Assembly: GCF_003726095.1 (NCBI RefSeq)
Contig: NZ_CP026031.1
Coordinates: 2,108,001-2,172,000 of the forward strand
DNA length: 64,000 nt
Direction of reading: 5' to 3'
From: Niallia circulans
GTDB lineage: Bacteria > Bacillota > Bacilli > Bacillales > Cytobacillaceae
Positions 46,534 through 56,161 of this stretch are shown piece by piece (the stretch's first letter is position 1; each line of letters starts with the position of its first letter). Under the pieces are notes generated by a model. That model ran no database searches and was not told the DNA's origin. It saw only the letters and a list, made by a program, of their open reading frames with translations. The position numbers were made by a program, and so were the translations under genes.

Positions 46534-47658
46534 TTAAATGAATGGATTAGCATATTCCTTCTTTGAAATTAAATGCTGATTAATCACTGCTTCGTTTAAA
46601 TCGAACCCAATACCGGCTCCTTTTGGTACTTCTATTTTGCCTGGCGTAGACAATGTGACCTCTGGACAAATAATATCTTTTTTCCAGTATCGATTCGATG
46701 CAGATGTATCCCCCGCAATTGTAAAAGCCGGAAGGGAGGTTATCGCGATATTATGCGCTCTTCCGATTCCGCCTTCCAGCATGCCGCCACACCATACAGG
46801 AATATCGTGTTTTTTACATACATCATGTATTTTCTTAGCTTCCGTCAAACCGCCGACACGGCCAATCTTAATATTTATTATTTTACAGCTTCCTAATTCA
46901 ATCGCTTTTCGAGCATCTTCTACTGAATGAATACTTTCATCCAAACATATTGGTGTTGCGAGCTCACTTTGCAAAATAGAATGATCAATAATATCATCAT
47001 ATGCTAATGGCTGTTCAATCATCATCAACTTAAGTGGATCTAATTCTTTAATTCGCTCGATATCTGCTAACGTATAGGCAGAATTCGCATCTGCCATTAG
47101 TGGGATGTCATAACCAAAGGTTTGTCTTATTTTTGCTAAAGGCTCTAAGTCATAGCCAGGTTTAATTTTCACTTTAATCTTTTTATAGCCCTCATTCAAA
47201 AAGCGTTCCACTTTTGTTAAAAGCATGTCTGTAGTTGGTTCGATTCCAATACTTACCCCAACATCAATCGATGTTTGAATACCTCCAAGCGCTTTCGAAA
47301 GAGAAATACCTTGCTGTTTACTATATAAATCCCATATTGCTCCTTCTAAAGCTGCTTTTGCCATATTATTTCTTCTGATTGGAGCGAATCTTACTGAAAC
47401 TTCATCTGGGTGCGTTATCTCATCTTTAAACAAGAGTGGTATCAAAAACTCGTTTAGCATATAAATAACAGTTCCAGTTGTTTCCTCGCTATAAGTAGGA
47501 TCAGGTAAAGCGACAGACTCTCCATACCCAATGTGCTCACCACTATATATTTTAATGATCAGAAAATCCTTTTCTAACAGTTCACCAAAACTTGTCTTAA
47601 ACGGACTAACCAGCGGCATTTTCACATGTTGGACTTCAATTTTATCAATTTTCACCAT
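46534..47658 (-). CDS. N-succinylamino acid racemase / o-succinylbenzoate synthase family
   Basis: 374 aa, enolase-superfamily muconate-lactonizing subgroup. The catalytic Lys pair lies in YKKIKVKIKPGYD (K-x-K) and CKIINIKIGRVGG. Metal ligands are in PLMADANSAY, LMMIEQPLAYDD and ICLDESIHSVEDA. The sequence cannot separate MenC from NSAR activity, but no other men genes are nearby, and GNAT plus M20 neighbours favour NSAR in D-to-L amino acid conversion. First gene of the operon, SD GAGAGGGACGTGAA. Confidence 0.85.
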   Translation of the reverse strand: MVKIDKIEVQHVKMPLVSPFKTSFGELLEKDFLIIKIYSGEHIGYGESVALPDPTYSEETTGTVIYMLNEFLIPLLFKDEITHPDEVSVRFAPIRRNNMAKAALEGAIWDLYSKQQGISLSKALGGIQTSIDVGVSIGIEPTTDMLLTKVERFLNEGYKKIKVKIKPGYDLEPLAKIRQTFGYDIPLMADANSAYTLADIERIKELDPLKLMMIEQPLAYDDIIDHSILQSELATPICLDESIHSVEDARKAIELGSCKIINIKIGRVGGLTEAKKIHDVCKKHDIPVWCGGMLEGGIGRAHNIAITSLPAFTIAGDTSASNRYWKKDIICPEVTLSTPGKIEVPKGAGIGFDLNEAVINQHLISKKEYANPFI

Positions 47659-48023
47659 TTCACGTCCCTCTCGTCTAGTATCTTTCTTCTATTTTAATAG
47701 TAATTTGGATTAATGGAATAAATTTATTTAAAAAATCGAAATATCTACTAAAATTTTTTCTTTAAAAACATAAATGAGACAAAACAAAATATATATTGGA
47801 TAAAGACGAACAATCTCTAATTCAGTGGTGAAACCAATTCGTTCCATTACACTACAGACACACGATGCGCCGGGGAGCAACCTAAGTCTCCTCGGCTAAA
47901 GCCTGTGGGGTCTTAGGCTTTGCTCTGCTTCCCGCAGGAGTCGAGTATCCTCCGTTCCATTTCACTCCTTTTTTAAAGCTTATTTAGTTTTTAAGCAAAC
48001 TAAAATTACTAGGAAAAAACAAA
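47659..48023. repeat. Bacillus GC-rich hairpin repeat, copy A (inverted)
   Basis: 47659-47850 is AT-rich promoter-type DNA without a gene. From about 47868 to 47965 is a GC-rich block (GACTCCTGCGGGAAGCAGAG on the minus strand, then AAGACCCCACAGG-like and GCCGAGGAGACTTAGG). It matches the second copy at 48024 and the non-coding repeat often seen between Bacillus genes. Copy A is in the opposite orientation to copy B. Confidence 0.55.
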
Positions 48024-48139
48024 GCAGACTGAATACACGTAGACTCCTATGGGAGCTGCGAGAAAGTCCAAGACCCCGCAGGAATGAACTGCACCCCAAT
48101 TGTTAGACACTATCTACAATAATTGGAGGTGCAGTTTTT

Positions 48140-48650
48140 TTGTCCAAATTTACTGCGGAAATGAAGCTACAAGCCGTAACTCGCTATTTAAGCGGAAAAG
48201 AAAGTTACAGAGAAATTGGAAAATCAATTTGGAATAGATCACAAATCGATTGTTAAATGGGTAAGACAATACAACTACAATGGTGCAGAGGCATTGATGA
48301 AACGTTGTACAAGTTATACACAAATGTTTAAACTAGAAGTACTACAATATATGACTGAAAATGGTACTTCTCTATGTGAAACGGCAGCTATTTTTAATAT
48401 CCCAGCGCATTCCACTCTAGCTGTTTGGAAAAGAAAGTTTGAAACACAAGGGATAGTGGCCCTTCAGTCACAGGAACAGGGGCGTCTATCCATGAAAAAA
48501 GATTCAAATAAACAAAGTTCTACTGACCGTTCTTTTGAAGCACTAGAAGATCGAATAAAACAACTGGAAATGGAAAATGAGTATTTAAAAAAGTTGAATG
48601 CCTTAGTTCAAAACAAGGAAAAATCACCAAACAAGACAAAGCACAAGTAG
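48140..48650 (+). pseudogene. IS150-type OrfA, frameshifted
   Basis: TTG 48140 after GGAGGTGCAG gives the family start SKFTAEMKLQAVTRYLSGKE SYREIG. An extra A in GGAAAATC (about 48218-48223) then shifts the frame and leads to a stop near 48254. The other frame continues correctly with NQFGIDHKSIVKWVRQYNYN and a second HTH (LCETAAIFNIPAHSTLAVWK). It ends with a leucine-zipper-like coiled coil (ALEDRIKQLEMENEYLKKLN). OrfA normally binds the IS ends and fuses to OrfB by frameshifting. Confidence 0.8.
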
Positions 48651-48676
48651 TCTATGAGTTAAGGCATAAGTATTCG

Positions 48677-49486
48677 GTGAAGTCACTCGTAAAACTCGCT
48701 GGCATTCCACGCAGCACCTATTATGATTTAGTAAAACGAATGAATCGACCTGATCCAGACACCGATATAAAAAGAGAAATCCAAGCCATTTATGAAGAAC
48801 ATCAAGGTCGTTACGGATACCGACGTATTCGGGATGAGCTAGTGAATCGTGGAAAAAAAGTAAATCATAAAAAGGTTCAACGAATCATGAAAGAGCTGGG
48901 TTTAAAATGTCTAGTGAGGATGAAAAAATATAAATCTTATAAAGGCACAGTCGGTAAAATTGCGCCAAATCATTTAGACCGTCAATTTAGTGCGGACGCA
49001 CCAAATGAAAAATGGGTAACAGATATTACAGAATTCAAGTTATTTGGGGAAAAGCTGTATCTATCGCCTGTATTAGATTTATTTAATGGGGAAATTATTA
49101 CGTATACCATCGGTTCTCGACCAACGTATTCATTAGTTTCGGACATGTTAGAAAAAGCATTAGAATCCTTACCAAAAAGGCATCAATTACTCATGCATTC
49201 CGACCAAGGTTGGCATTATCAAATGAAACAATATCGCAACTTGCTTCAAGCAAAAGGGATTAAACAGAGTATGTCACGTAAAGGGAACTGTTACGATAAC
49301 TCTGTAATGGAAAACTTCTTTGGGATACTGAAGTCAGAACTCCTTTATTTTAAGGAATTTGAAAGTGTGAACCACTTTAAACTAGAATTAGAAAAATATA
49401 TAGAATACTATAATAGAAAACGGTTAAAGGGAAAATTCAAAATGAGTCCGGTACAATACCGAACTCATTTTCAACAAGTTGCCTAA
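48677..49486 (+). CDS. IS150-type OrfB transposase (DDE)
   Basis: 269 aa from GTG, though OrfB is normally made by minus-1 frameshifting from OrfA; the open frame extends upstream (KITKQDKAQVVYELRHKYSV) to the A5 run at 48619-48623. HTH_21 region: YGYRRIRDELVNRGKKVNHK. Catalytic triad: KWVTDITEFKLFG (D), LLMHSDQGWHYQM (D), GNCYDNSVMENFFGILKSEL (E). Catalytic residues are all intact. Confidence 0.9.
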   Translation: MKSLVKLAGIPRSTYYDLVKRMNRPDPDTDIKREIQAIYEEHQGRYGYRRIRDELVNRGKKVNHKKVQRIMKELGLKCLVRMKKYKSYKGTVGKIAPNHLDRQFSADAPNEKWVTDITEFKLFGEKLYLSPVLDLFNGEIITYTIGSRPTYSLVSDMLEKALESLPKRHQLLMHSDQGWHYQMKQYRNLLQAKGIKQSMSRKGNCYDNSVMENFFGILKSELLYFKEFESVNHFKLELEKYIEYYNRKRLKGKFKMSPVQYRTHFQQVA

Positions 49487-49611
49487 TGAAATAACTGCGT
49501 CTAACTTTTAGGGGTCACTGCAGAACGAGGAGGCTTGGCGCTCGCCCCATGGAAAGCGAAGTGTATTCAGTCTGCGGGTGATTACCACAAACCTTTTTTC
49601 TTAAAATAAAT

Positions 49612-49676
49612 AAAAAACACCAAACAAATTATACGAACTTTCTCTAATATGTACGTATAATTGTTCGGGGTTATAT
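49612..49676 (-). terminator. Terminator, dispersed hairpin family copy 3
   Basis: On the minus strand CCCCGAACAATTATACG ... CGTATAATTTGTTTGG with some wobble pairs, then TGTTTTTTATTTATTTT. It lies 140 bp after the YesS-like regulator. Similar arms occur at 18085 and 36641. The rest of 49576-49815 contains nothing recognised. Confidence 0.6.
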
Positions 49677-49815
49677 TGGGTTGAAATACTTATGTTCCAC
49701 CCTCAAGATAAACACAAGCCAAAATACGAAGATAGTCAAAATATCTCCTATCATTGTTTTGGTTTTATTCATGTAAAAAAATTTGATGGATGTATTCCGT
49801 TCTCTGTGTAACTAT

Positions 49816-52056
49816 TTATTTAGCCATTTTATTAATAACATATTTTCCTGGCGTTATTCCTTCCTGCTGCTTAAAAATCCTAATAAAAGTATTCACATTT
49901 TTACAGCCAACCATTTCACCAACCTCTGATACCATATATTTACCCGATTCCAATAAAATTTTTGATTTCTCTACTTTCAATTGATTTACATAATTTTTAA
50001 ACGAGGATTTTAAATGATCTTTAATCAACTTGCTAACATAGGATTCACTTAATTGAAAATGATCTGCTACTTCGCCTAAAGATAGATCGCTTGTGTAATT
50101 TTCTTGAATATAACGAAGAACACTTTCAACTGTAGAAAGTTTAATGGAGTGCTTTTCTTCTAGAAGTAACATTAACTCATTGAATATATCGATGAAGGTA
50201 TTTTTTAGTATCTCGATATCAGAACTGTTTAAATGAAAGAATAGCGCTTTATTATTCTTTAAAAAATCACTAAAAGACAGATTACATTTATTTAAAATTC
50301 TTTTTATCGTATTGATGAGAGCATTTCGAAAATCATATATATTATATATATTATATATATCCATGCTTTCTTCTCTAAAATTTGTTTCAACTATCTCATT
50401 TATCAATTTCTTGGCATGCTTCAACTCTCTTTTCTGCATAAAATTTATTAAAATACTTTCCGTTTCTACACTATAGGAATAATCTTTCCCAGATGATAAT
50501 GGAATATGGCTGCTGCATAGAGATTTTGTATCAATAAAAGAGTATTTCTGTTCCATAAGCTGAAAGGAAGATTTAAATATTTTTGGCAATTCGCTTAAAG
50601 ATGGAAAGGCTTGTGAGAGGGTAAAAGTAATTTCTACTCCTAATTCTTGCTCTATCCTCCCAATCATTCGATGTAAAACATCTAAAATAAGATGCTGATT
50701 TTTTTCTGCAAAAAACAAACAAAAATGTTTATAATCAATGGGAAAAGAAATAAATTTTTGATTGGTTTCTTTTTCATTGCATAAAGCTAGTACTTTTTTC
50801 CTTAATGTTAAAATATTCCCTTCGCTTAAATTGGATTCCCATTCAGAAATCCCCTGCATGGTTATAATGGCAAGAATGCCGCCCTGACTGAATGGATCTA
50901 ATTGCAGGAGTTTCAACCTTCTCTCCATATTCTGCTTATCATAATTTTCATAAATGATGTTTTTGAGAAAGTTTTCTTGCAAATCAACTAATGAGCTTTG
51001 TTGAAGCTGTACTAAGTTCTGATTGGTTTTATTGATAATATGAATTTTAGAGATAATATAATCCAACTCATTTTTTATATAACTGTCCGAACTATTTTTT
51101 TCCTCTCCACTTTTAATATTTTTGATAATTTCTTCAATGGGTGAATATGATTTTCTGCTTAAAGTGGTAGTTAGAACAAAACCTAACAAAAGAAGGACAA
51201 TCAAAATTACTCCGATACTGGTAAGGGTATGAATTGGTAATCCAATTCCTGTATGTACATTCGTTATATATAAATAATGAATAGTTGGTATCGCATTGGA
51301 GCGCTTTTGATAGCCATCGTATTTATTAACCGAGCGATAGACAATTTGATTTTCATTGGTTTTTTTCACCGGTAAAAAACTAGCTAGTACGTTTTCTCCC
51401 ATAATGGTTGTAGAGGCTAAGACAGACGAATCAACCATCGCAAGAATACTATTCGCATCTGGTAAATTGCTCATTAATAAGTCCTTTTTCTCCCACACAA
51501 TGAAAAAATAGAGATATTGCTTTTCCTGCTGATAATAGATTTTATTGACAATAACTAGTTTATCTTTGGCGTCATAACACTGTAAATCATTGTTTCCCTT
51601 TAAATCCATAAAAGCTTCTAACTCTGTGATATTCTCATCCATATGGATAAATTTCATATAGTCTTTAAACAAAAAATAACCATCTGAACTAGTTACATCT
51701 GTCCCATAATCTTTTAAAACAGCAAGATTAAAACCTAACTGATCGTTTGAAAAATGATTGCCTGTTAACTCATTAAACATTTTACTATAGACACTATAAT
51801 TAAACTGATTTTCCTTTAAAAATTCCGCAATAACATCTTGCTGGGATAACAGCTTGACCACATTTAAGGAAACATCTAGGCGATAGTCAATTATATTACT
51901 TTCTCTTTCCAAAAACATTTCATTTAATTTATTTATTTCAAGCCGATTTTGGGAATATTCTTGCGAGATAGTCACAAACAAAATAATAGAAGTATAGATA
52001 ATGATAACCACGGAGAATGATAGAAATAGTTTCTTAAAAATAGTTTTCCGAAACAT
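49816..52056 (-). CDS. YesS-like membrane-anchored AraC regulator
   Basis: 746 aa. Helix 1 (about 9-29, LFLSFSVVIIIYTSIILFVT), an extracellular sensor of about 240 residues, helix 2 (about 277-300, LTSIGVILIVLLLLGFVLTT), a cytoplasmic segment with a GGDEF-like degenerate middle, and a C-terminal AraC double HTH (about 645-740: LSLGEVADHFQLSESYVSKL and VSEVGEMVGCKNVNTFIRIF). Proteins of this build regulate adjacent polysaccharide-uptake loci. Located downstream of the mannosidase gene in the same direction, so it is likely its regulator. SD GAGGGGGATAAC. Confidence 0.85.
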   Translation of the reverse strand: MFRKTIFKKLFLSFSVVIIIYTSIILFVTISQEYSQNRLEINKLNEMFLERESNIIDYRLDVSLNVVKLLSQQDVIAEFLKENQFNYSVYSKMFNELTGNHFSNDQLGFNLAVLKDYGTDVTSSDGYFLFKDYMKFIHMDENITELEAFMDLKGNNDLQCYDAKDKLVIVNKIYYQQEKQYLYFFIVWEKKDLLMSNLPDANSILAMVDSSVLASTTIMGENVLASFLPVKKTNENQIVYRSVNKYDGYQKRSNAIPTIHYLYITNVHTGIGLPIHTLTSIGVILIVLLLLGFVLTTTLSRKSYSPIEEIIKNIKSGEEKNSSDSYIKNELDYIISKIHIINKTNQNLVQLQQSSLVDLQENFLKNIIYENYDKQNMERRLKLLQLDPFSQGGILAIITMQGISEWESNLSEGNILTLRKKVLALCNEKETNQKFISFPIDYKHFCLFFAEKNQHLILDVLHRMIGRIEQELGVEITFTLSQAFPSLSELPKIFKSSFQLMEQKYSFIDTKSLCSSHIPLSSGKDYSYSVETESILINFMQKRELKHAKKLINEIVETNFREESMDIYNIYNIYDFRNALINTIKRILNKCNLSFSDFLKNNKALFFHLNSSDIEILKNTFIDIFNELMLLLEEKHSIKLSTVESVLRYIQENYTSDLSLGEVADHFQLSESYVSKLIKDHLKSSFKNYVNQLKVEKSKILLESGKYMVSEVGEMVGCKNVNTFIRIFKQQEGITPGKYVINKMAK

Positions 52057-52151
52057 GTTATCCCCCTCTTTGTTATTATTCCAATTATATTTTTTCCGTT
52101 ATAATAAAAACAATATTTAGAAAGAGGTATGTAAACTTATGGTATAAAGAT

Positions 52152-52188
52152 GATTAATAGGTGGGAATAAACCCTCCACCTATTAATC
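52152..52188. repeat. Strong inverted repeat after the mannosidase gene
   Basis: GATTAATAGGTGG and CCACCTATTAATC, a perfect 13-bp stem with an 11-nt loop. There is a short A-run on the plus-strand 3' side and no T-run for minus-strand transcripts, so it may be a structural or processing signal rather than a terminator. Confidence 0.55.
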
Positions 52189-52207
52189 GCTAAAAAAATG
52201 TTTAGCT

Positions 52208-55200
52208 TTATACAATTCGTATCGTCTTTATTTCATAGGGACTTAACTCCAATGTAATATTTCCCTCTATATCCACAGGAGGTTCCATATCTTCCTCCAG
52301 CAAATTTGTTTCATTCCATTGTCGACAATCAAATAATGGTTCTAAAGTTAGCACTCTATTACTTCCTAGGTGGTCATGCAGTCGTAATATAATCCCTTGA
52401 CCATTTTCCGCCGCTTTCACAGCATCAATGTATACGCTTTCTGCTGTATGCAATTTAAATAGTCTCTGATTTACTCGTTTCCCTTGTAGTACGGATAATG
52501 GCTGATTTAGAGCCCAAGCTTCTTCAACCGTTCTTCCATTTACGAAATCTCCTTTATGTGGTAGAAGACTATACGTAAATTCATGCATTCCTATATCAGC
52601 TGTTGGGTCTGGATATATTCCCCCTTTTAATAAGGTAATCCGCATTGTTTGGTCTTTTATATCATGGCCGTACTTACAGTCATTAAGTATGCTGACTCCA
52701 TAGTCCCTTTGCGAATAGTCCACCCACTGGTGTGCTACTGTCTCGAATTTCGCCATATCCCAGCTTGTATTCCAATGTGTAGGCCGCTGGACATTGCCAT
52801 ATTGAATATCATAGGTTGCGACAGTATTGCGAATATCGACATCAAATCCTGCTTTCAGTAATTGTTCCCTTTCTTTCCAATCTGTCTTTGTAATAAAATC
52901 TATTCGACGTGAATGTTTATAAACCTGCATATATTGAATAATTCTCGAAGTACCAAATGAATAAACAAATTTAACCTTTGCGTATAGGTTGTTTTGTTCT
53001 TTAATGATAATTGATTCTGCGGCTAACTCGTTATACTTTTCTTGATAAAATATGTCGATATCCCATGCATTAAAGTTCATTGGTTTATCTTCAAATAATT
53101 GAAGCCTGTTCCCCAAGCCATTTTCTTTAAGTACTTCGCGATGATACTGTTTATCATAAATACTAATTAACTGTCCTTTCTCATTCCAGCGAATTAGATA
53201 ATAATTCGTATCTATACCGTTTTCTATTGCTTTCATAAAAGGAGTTGCCAGCCTTTTTGCTTCCATCGGTTCAAATTTCAGGATACAAGTTCCGAAAGCT
53301 GGTATGTTCGGTGTCTGGACAAGATATCCTGCTTCACACGGCACTGCTTCTAATTCTTCTCCAGAATCTGTTATGAATTTACCAGATTCTTTTTTATCAA
53401 TTATTACTAATTCCTTTCTCACCCAGCCAGCCGAATTAAATATGGTCCATTGATTTATTGTTGCCTCATCTAACCGTGCTAAGAGTTGAGTAGAGCTTTC
53501 CATCGCCTCTCCTATTTCTACCTTATGATCTTGATAAACTTCTTTTATGGATGAACCAGGAATAATATCATGAAATTGGTTACGCAATAACACTTCCCAT
53601 ATGCTCATTATTTCTTCTTTTGGATAATGAACTCCTTTTGAGTCTTGTACAGCTGTATACAAAATTTCTAGTTCTCTTAAAGTTAACTCTAGTCTACGAT
53701 TCATTTTTTTGACAAAGGCTTGAGATGTATAGGTTCCTCGATGATATTCTAAATATAATTCCCCATCCCACGTATGAACGTAATTTTCTGTAGAATCAAT
53801 AGTGTCATGAAGCTGGTGAAAAAATTCATCCGCACGCCCTGTTTTCACATGTGGAAGACCTGGGATTTTATCCATACGACGGCGGTTTTCTAACATATCT
53901 CTTGTGACTCCACCGCCACCGTCTCCATATCCATACGAAATAAGCAGTTGTTTATTTACATCTTTATTCCGATAAGCTTTATAGCTGCCTAACACTGTTT
54001 CTGGTTCTAACTGTCCATTATACGTATAAAACCAGCGAGATGCCCATTGATTATCTACTATGTCTTTTCCTGGTTCTGGTGTAGTAATAAAATGGGTTAA
54101 CACCTCTGATCCATCTATCCCCCGCCAGACAAAAGTATCATGTGGCATCCGATTGTATTGATTCCAGCTTATTTTTGTCGTCATAAATGTATCTATCCCA
54201 CTCTTTTTTAAAATCTGAGGCAAAGCCCATGAATAACCAAAAACATCTGGCAGCCATAGATAGTGGACATCTTTATGGAATTCTTTTTTTATAAATTGTG
54301 TTCCATGGAGAATTTGCCGAGTTAGTGATTCGCCAGATGGTATATTACAATCCGCTTCCAGCCACATAGCACCATCTATTTCCCAACGGCCCTCTTCTAT
54401 CCTATTTTTTATTTGTTCATAGATCTCCGGATAATCTTCTTTTATATATTGATAGAGTTGAGGCTGAGTTTGTAAAAAGATATAGTCTGGATATTGCTTC
54501 ATTAACTGTAAAACAGTTGAAAAACTGCGAGCGGCTTTCTCTCTTGTATGCTTCAGTCTCCATAACCAAGCGACATCAATATGGGTATGACCAATCGCGG
54601 TGATTGTTACTAACTCTCGCTTGTCTAAAGCATCTATTCCTTTTTGTAAATTATCATTAGCTAACTTTATACTTTTATAAAAAGCAGGACTGCCTGGGTA
54701 GGACCAATCGATATATTTCATGGTTTTTTCTAATAAAGGCAAAAGTTCATATCGTTTTGAGTCATCCTCCTTTAATTGTTTAATCGTTTTTAAAACACAA
54801 TCTGCGGTAAAATATAAATCATCACATTCTTCATTTAAAATGGTATATTCAGCCATCTTAAATGTATGTGATTGGATTTGCTCAGGACCACCGCCTTCTA
54901 ATCCGGACCATAATTTCAAGGAAAGTGTTACTTCCTTTCCATAATAGCCAGGGTCAAGAAAGACTTCTTTATGATTGGAGTCAACGCCTTGGTATGGTTG
55001 GCCGTCTACAAAAAGCAAGGATTCAAATCCGGAGTTATAGCCACCGCCTGTTCGACCAAAGTCCAATAGTAAGACTATCCTTCCATCTGATTTAGGAACT
55101 TTAAAGGTTGTTTGAATCCATAAATAATAGTCCCTTCCTTCCCAAATATCGCCTAACGAAAAGTCTTGCCAATCAGTAGTAATACTAGGTGGATATTTCT

Positions 55201-55315
55201 CTGCTCCTTCTATACTTTCTTTTGCTTTCCAATTGTTAAGACTTTGTCTTTCCATGTATCGGTAAGGATTTAATTCTTTCATTCTAGCTTCTAATTTTTC
55301 GATTATATAAAACAT
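52208..55315 (-). CDS. GH38 alpha-mannosidase
   Basis: 1035 aa, ATG after GAAAGGATAGGGTGCT. Zinc and catalytic motifs of family 38: AIGHTHIDVAWLWRLKHTRE (about 240), the nucleophile Asp in LWLPDVFGYSWALPQILKKS (about 355), FITTPEPGKD and NQFHDIIPGSSIKEVYQDHK (about 590). No signal peptide, so it acts in the cytoplasm on imported mannosides. C-terminal beta domains complete the usual length. Preceded by the permease genes and solute-binding protein in one operon, so the transported glycan is probably mannose-containing. Confidence 0.92.
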   Translation of the reverse strand: MFYIIEKLEARMKELNPYRYMERQSLNNWKAKESIEGAEKYPPSITTDWQDFSLGDIWEGRDYYLWIQTTFKVPKSDGRIVLLLDFGRTGGGYNSGFESLLFVDGQPYQGVDSNHKEVFLDPGYYGKEVTLSLKLWSGLEGGGPEQIQSHTFKMAEYTILNEECDDLYFTADCVLKTIKQLKEDDSKRYELLPLLEKTMKYIDWSYPGSPAFYKSIKLANDNLQKGIDALDKRELVTITAIGHTHIDVAWLWRLKHTREKAARSFSTVLQLMKQYPDYIFLQTQPQLYQYIKEDYPEIYEQIKNRIEEGRWEIDGAMWLEADCNIPSGESLTRQILHGTQFIKKEFHKDVHYLWLPDVFGYSWALPQILKKSGIDTFMTTKISWNQYNRMPHDTFVWRGIDGSEVLTHFITTPEPGKDIVDNQWASRWFYTYNGQLEPETVLGSYKAYRNKDVNKQLLISYGYGDGGGGVTRDMLENRRRMDKIPGLPHVKTGRADEFFHQLHDTIDSTENYVHTWDGELYLEYHRGTYTSQAFVKKMNRRLELTLRELEILYTAVQDSKGVHYPKEEIMSIWEVLLRNQFHDIIPGSSIKEVYQDHKVEIGEAMESSTQLLARLDEATINQWTIFNSAGWVRKELVIIDKKESGKFITDSGEELEAVPCEAGYLVQTPNIPAFGTCILKFEPMEAKRLATPFMKAIENGIDTNYYLIRWNEKGQLISIYDKQYHREVLKENGLGNRLQLFEDKPMNFNAWDIDIFYQEKYNELAAESIIIKEQNNLYAKVKFVYSFGTSRIIQYMQVYKHSRRIDFITKTDWKEREQLLKAGFDVDIRNTVATYDIQYGNVQRPTHWNTSWDMAKFETVAHQWVDYSQRDYGVSILNDCKYGHDIKDQTMRITLLKGGIYPDPTADIGMHEFTYSLLPHKGDFVNGRTVEEAWALNQPLSVLQGKRVNQRLFKLHTAESVYIDAVKAAENGQGIILRLHDHLGSNRVLTLEPLFDCRQWNETNLLEEDMEPPVDIEGNITLELSPYEIKTIRIV

Positions 55316-55321
55316 AGCACC

Positions 55322-56151
55322 CTATCCTTTCGTAGCTCCGCCTAAACTGAAGCCCTTTGACATAAAATTTTGTGAAATTGTATACAAAATAACGACAGGC
55401 AATGTATACATTACCGAAAATGCTGCCAATCTGCCGTAATTAACCATTCCAAAGTTACCGAAAAATTGAAAGATCGTTACAGAAGCCGGCAGCTTTTCTG
55501 GACTTTGAATGAGGATATAAGGAACAAAATAATTTCCCCAGCTGCCTGTAAAAGTAAAGATAGCAACTGTGAATATTCCGGGAAGCATTAATGGAGCAAC
55601 AATTTTTTTTATTCCTTGAAAGATAGATGCTCCGTCCACCCATGCTGATTCTTCTAAATCCAAGGGAATAGAATCCATAAAATTCTTCATCATCCAAATA
55701 CCATATGGCAAGGAAGAAGCTATTAAAAAAGCGTCATCGCTATCAAAGAATCTTGAAATTTCAAATAAAGAAATAGCTGAAATACCGGTACAATAACAGC
55801 TGTCATTGGTAAGGAAGTCATGAACAAAATGGTCATCATAAAACTATTTTTATATTTTAATGTATACCTAGACAATGGATAAGCAGCCAGCACACATAAA
55901 ATCACAACCAACAATGCCTGTGAAGTCGATATTCCTATTCCAATAAAAAACGAACGCAAAATCGCAGCTTCAGATAATATCGACTTAAAGTTGTCTAAGG
56001 TTATCTTTTCTGGCATCTTCAGTGCCTGAATTGCCCCTGGATCTACTGATGCAAATAGCATCCATAATAACGGCAGCAAAAACAAAATTGCCAGAATAGA
56101 CAGGATTAAATAATGAATAAGTTTTTCCACTTTATATCCTTTTTGAACCAA
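55322..56151 (-). pseudogene. CUT1 ABC permease (MalG-like), frameshifted
   Basis: Two frames form one permease of ~275 aa. 55723-56151 encodes residues 1-142 with four helices (IHYLILSILAILFLLPLLWM; ALLVVILCVLAAYPLSRYTL) and ends DSLIAMTLF then TAA. 55322-55711 continues with MPYGIWMMKNFMDSIPLDLE and the EAA loop ESAWVDGASIFQGIKKIVAP. The break falls at an A6 run (55725-55730, T6 in the gene); one more T restores LFLIASSLPYGIW. This is a slippage mutation, a sequencing artefact or a reversible switch. If real, sugar uptake by this system is lost. Confidence 0.8.
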
Positions 56152-56161
56152 CTCACTTCAC

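Larger units (their letters stand above)
48085..49522 (+). mobile_element. IS3-family (IS150 group) insertion sequence, 1438 bp
   Basis: Ends TGAACTGCACCCCAATTGTTAG and, on the other strand, TGCAGTGACCCCTAAAAGTTAG form imperfect terminal inverted repeats. The element is flanked by GAA on both sides (48082-48084 and 49523-49525), a 3-bp target duplication. It contains orfA and orfB in the IS150 arrangement. orfA has a frameshift, so transposition is probably impaired. Confidence 0.9.
48024..49575 (+). repeat. GC-rich hairpin repeat, copy B, split by the IS
   Basis: The outer ends are a 15-bp perfect inverted repeat: GCAGACTGAATACAC (48024-48038) and GTGTATTCAGTCTGC (49561-49575). Inside are TAGACTCCTATGGGAGC, AAGACCCCGCAG on the left and GAACGAGGAGGCTTGGCGCT on the right. 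Removing the IS and one GAA restores a continuous element of about 110 bp. Confidence 0.7.
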
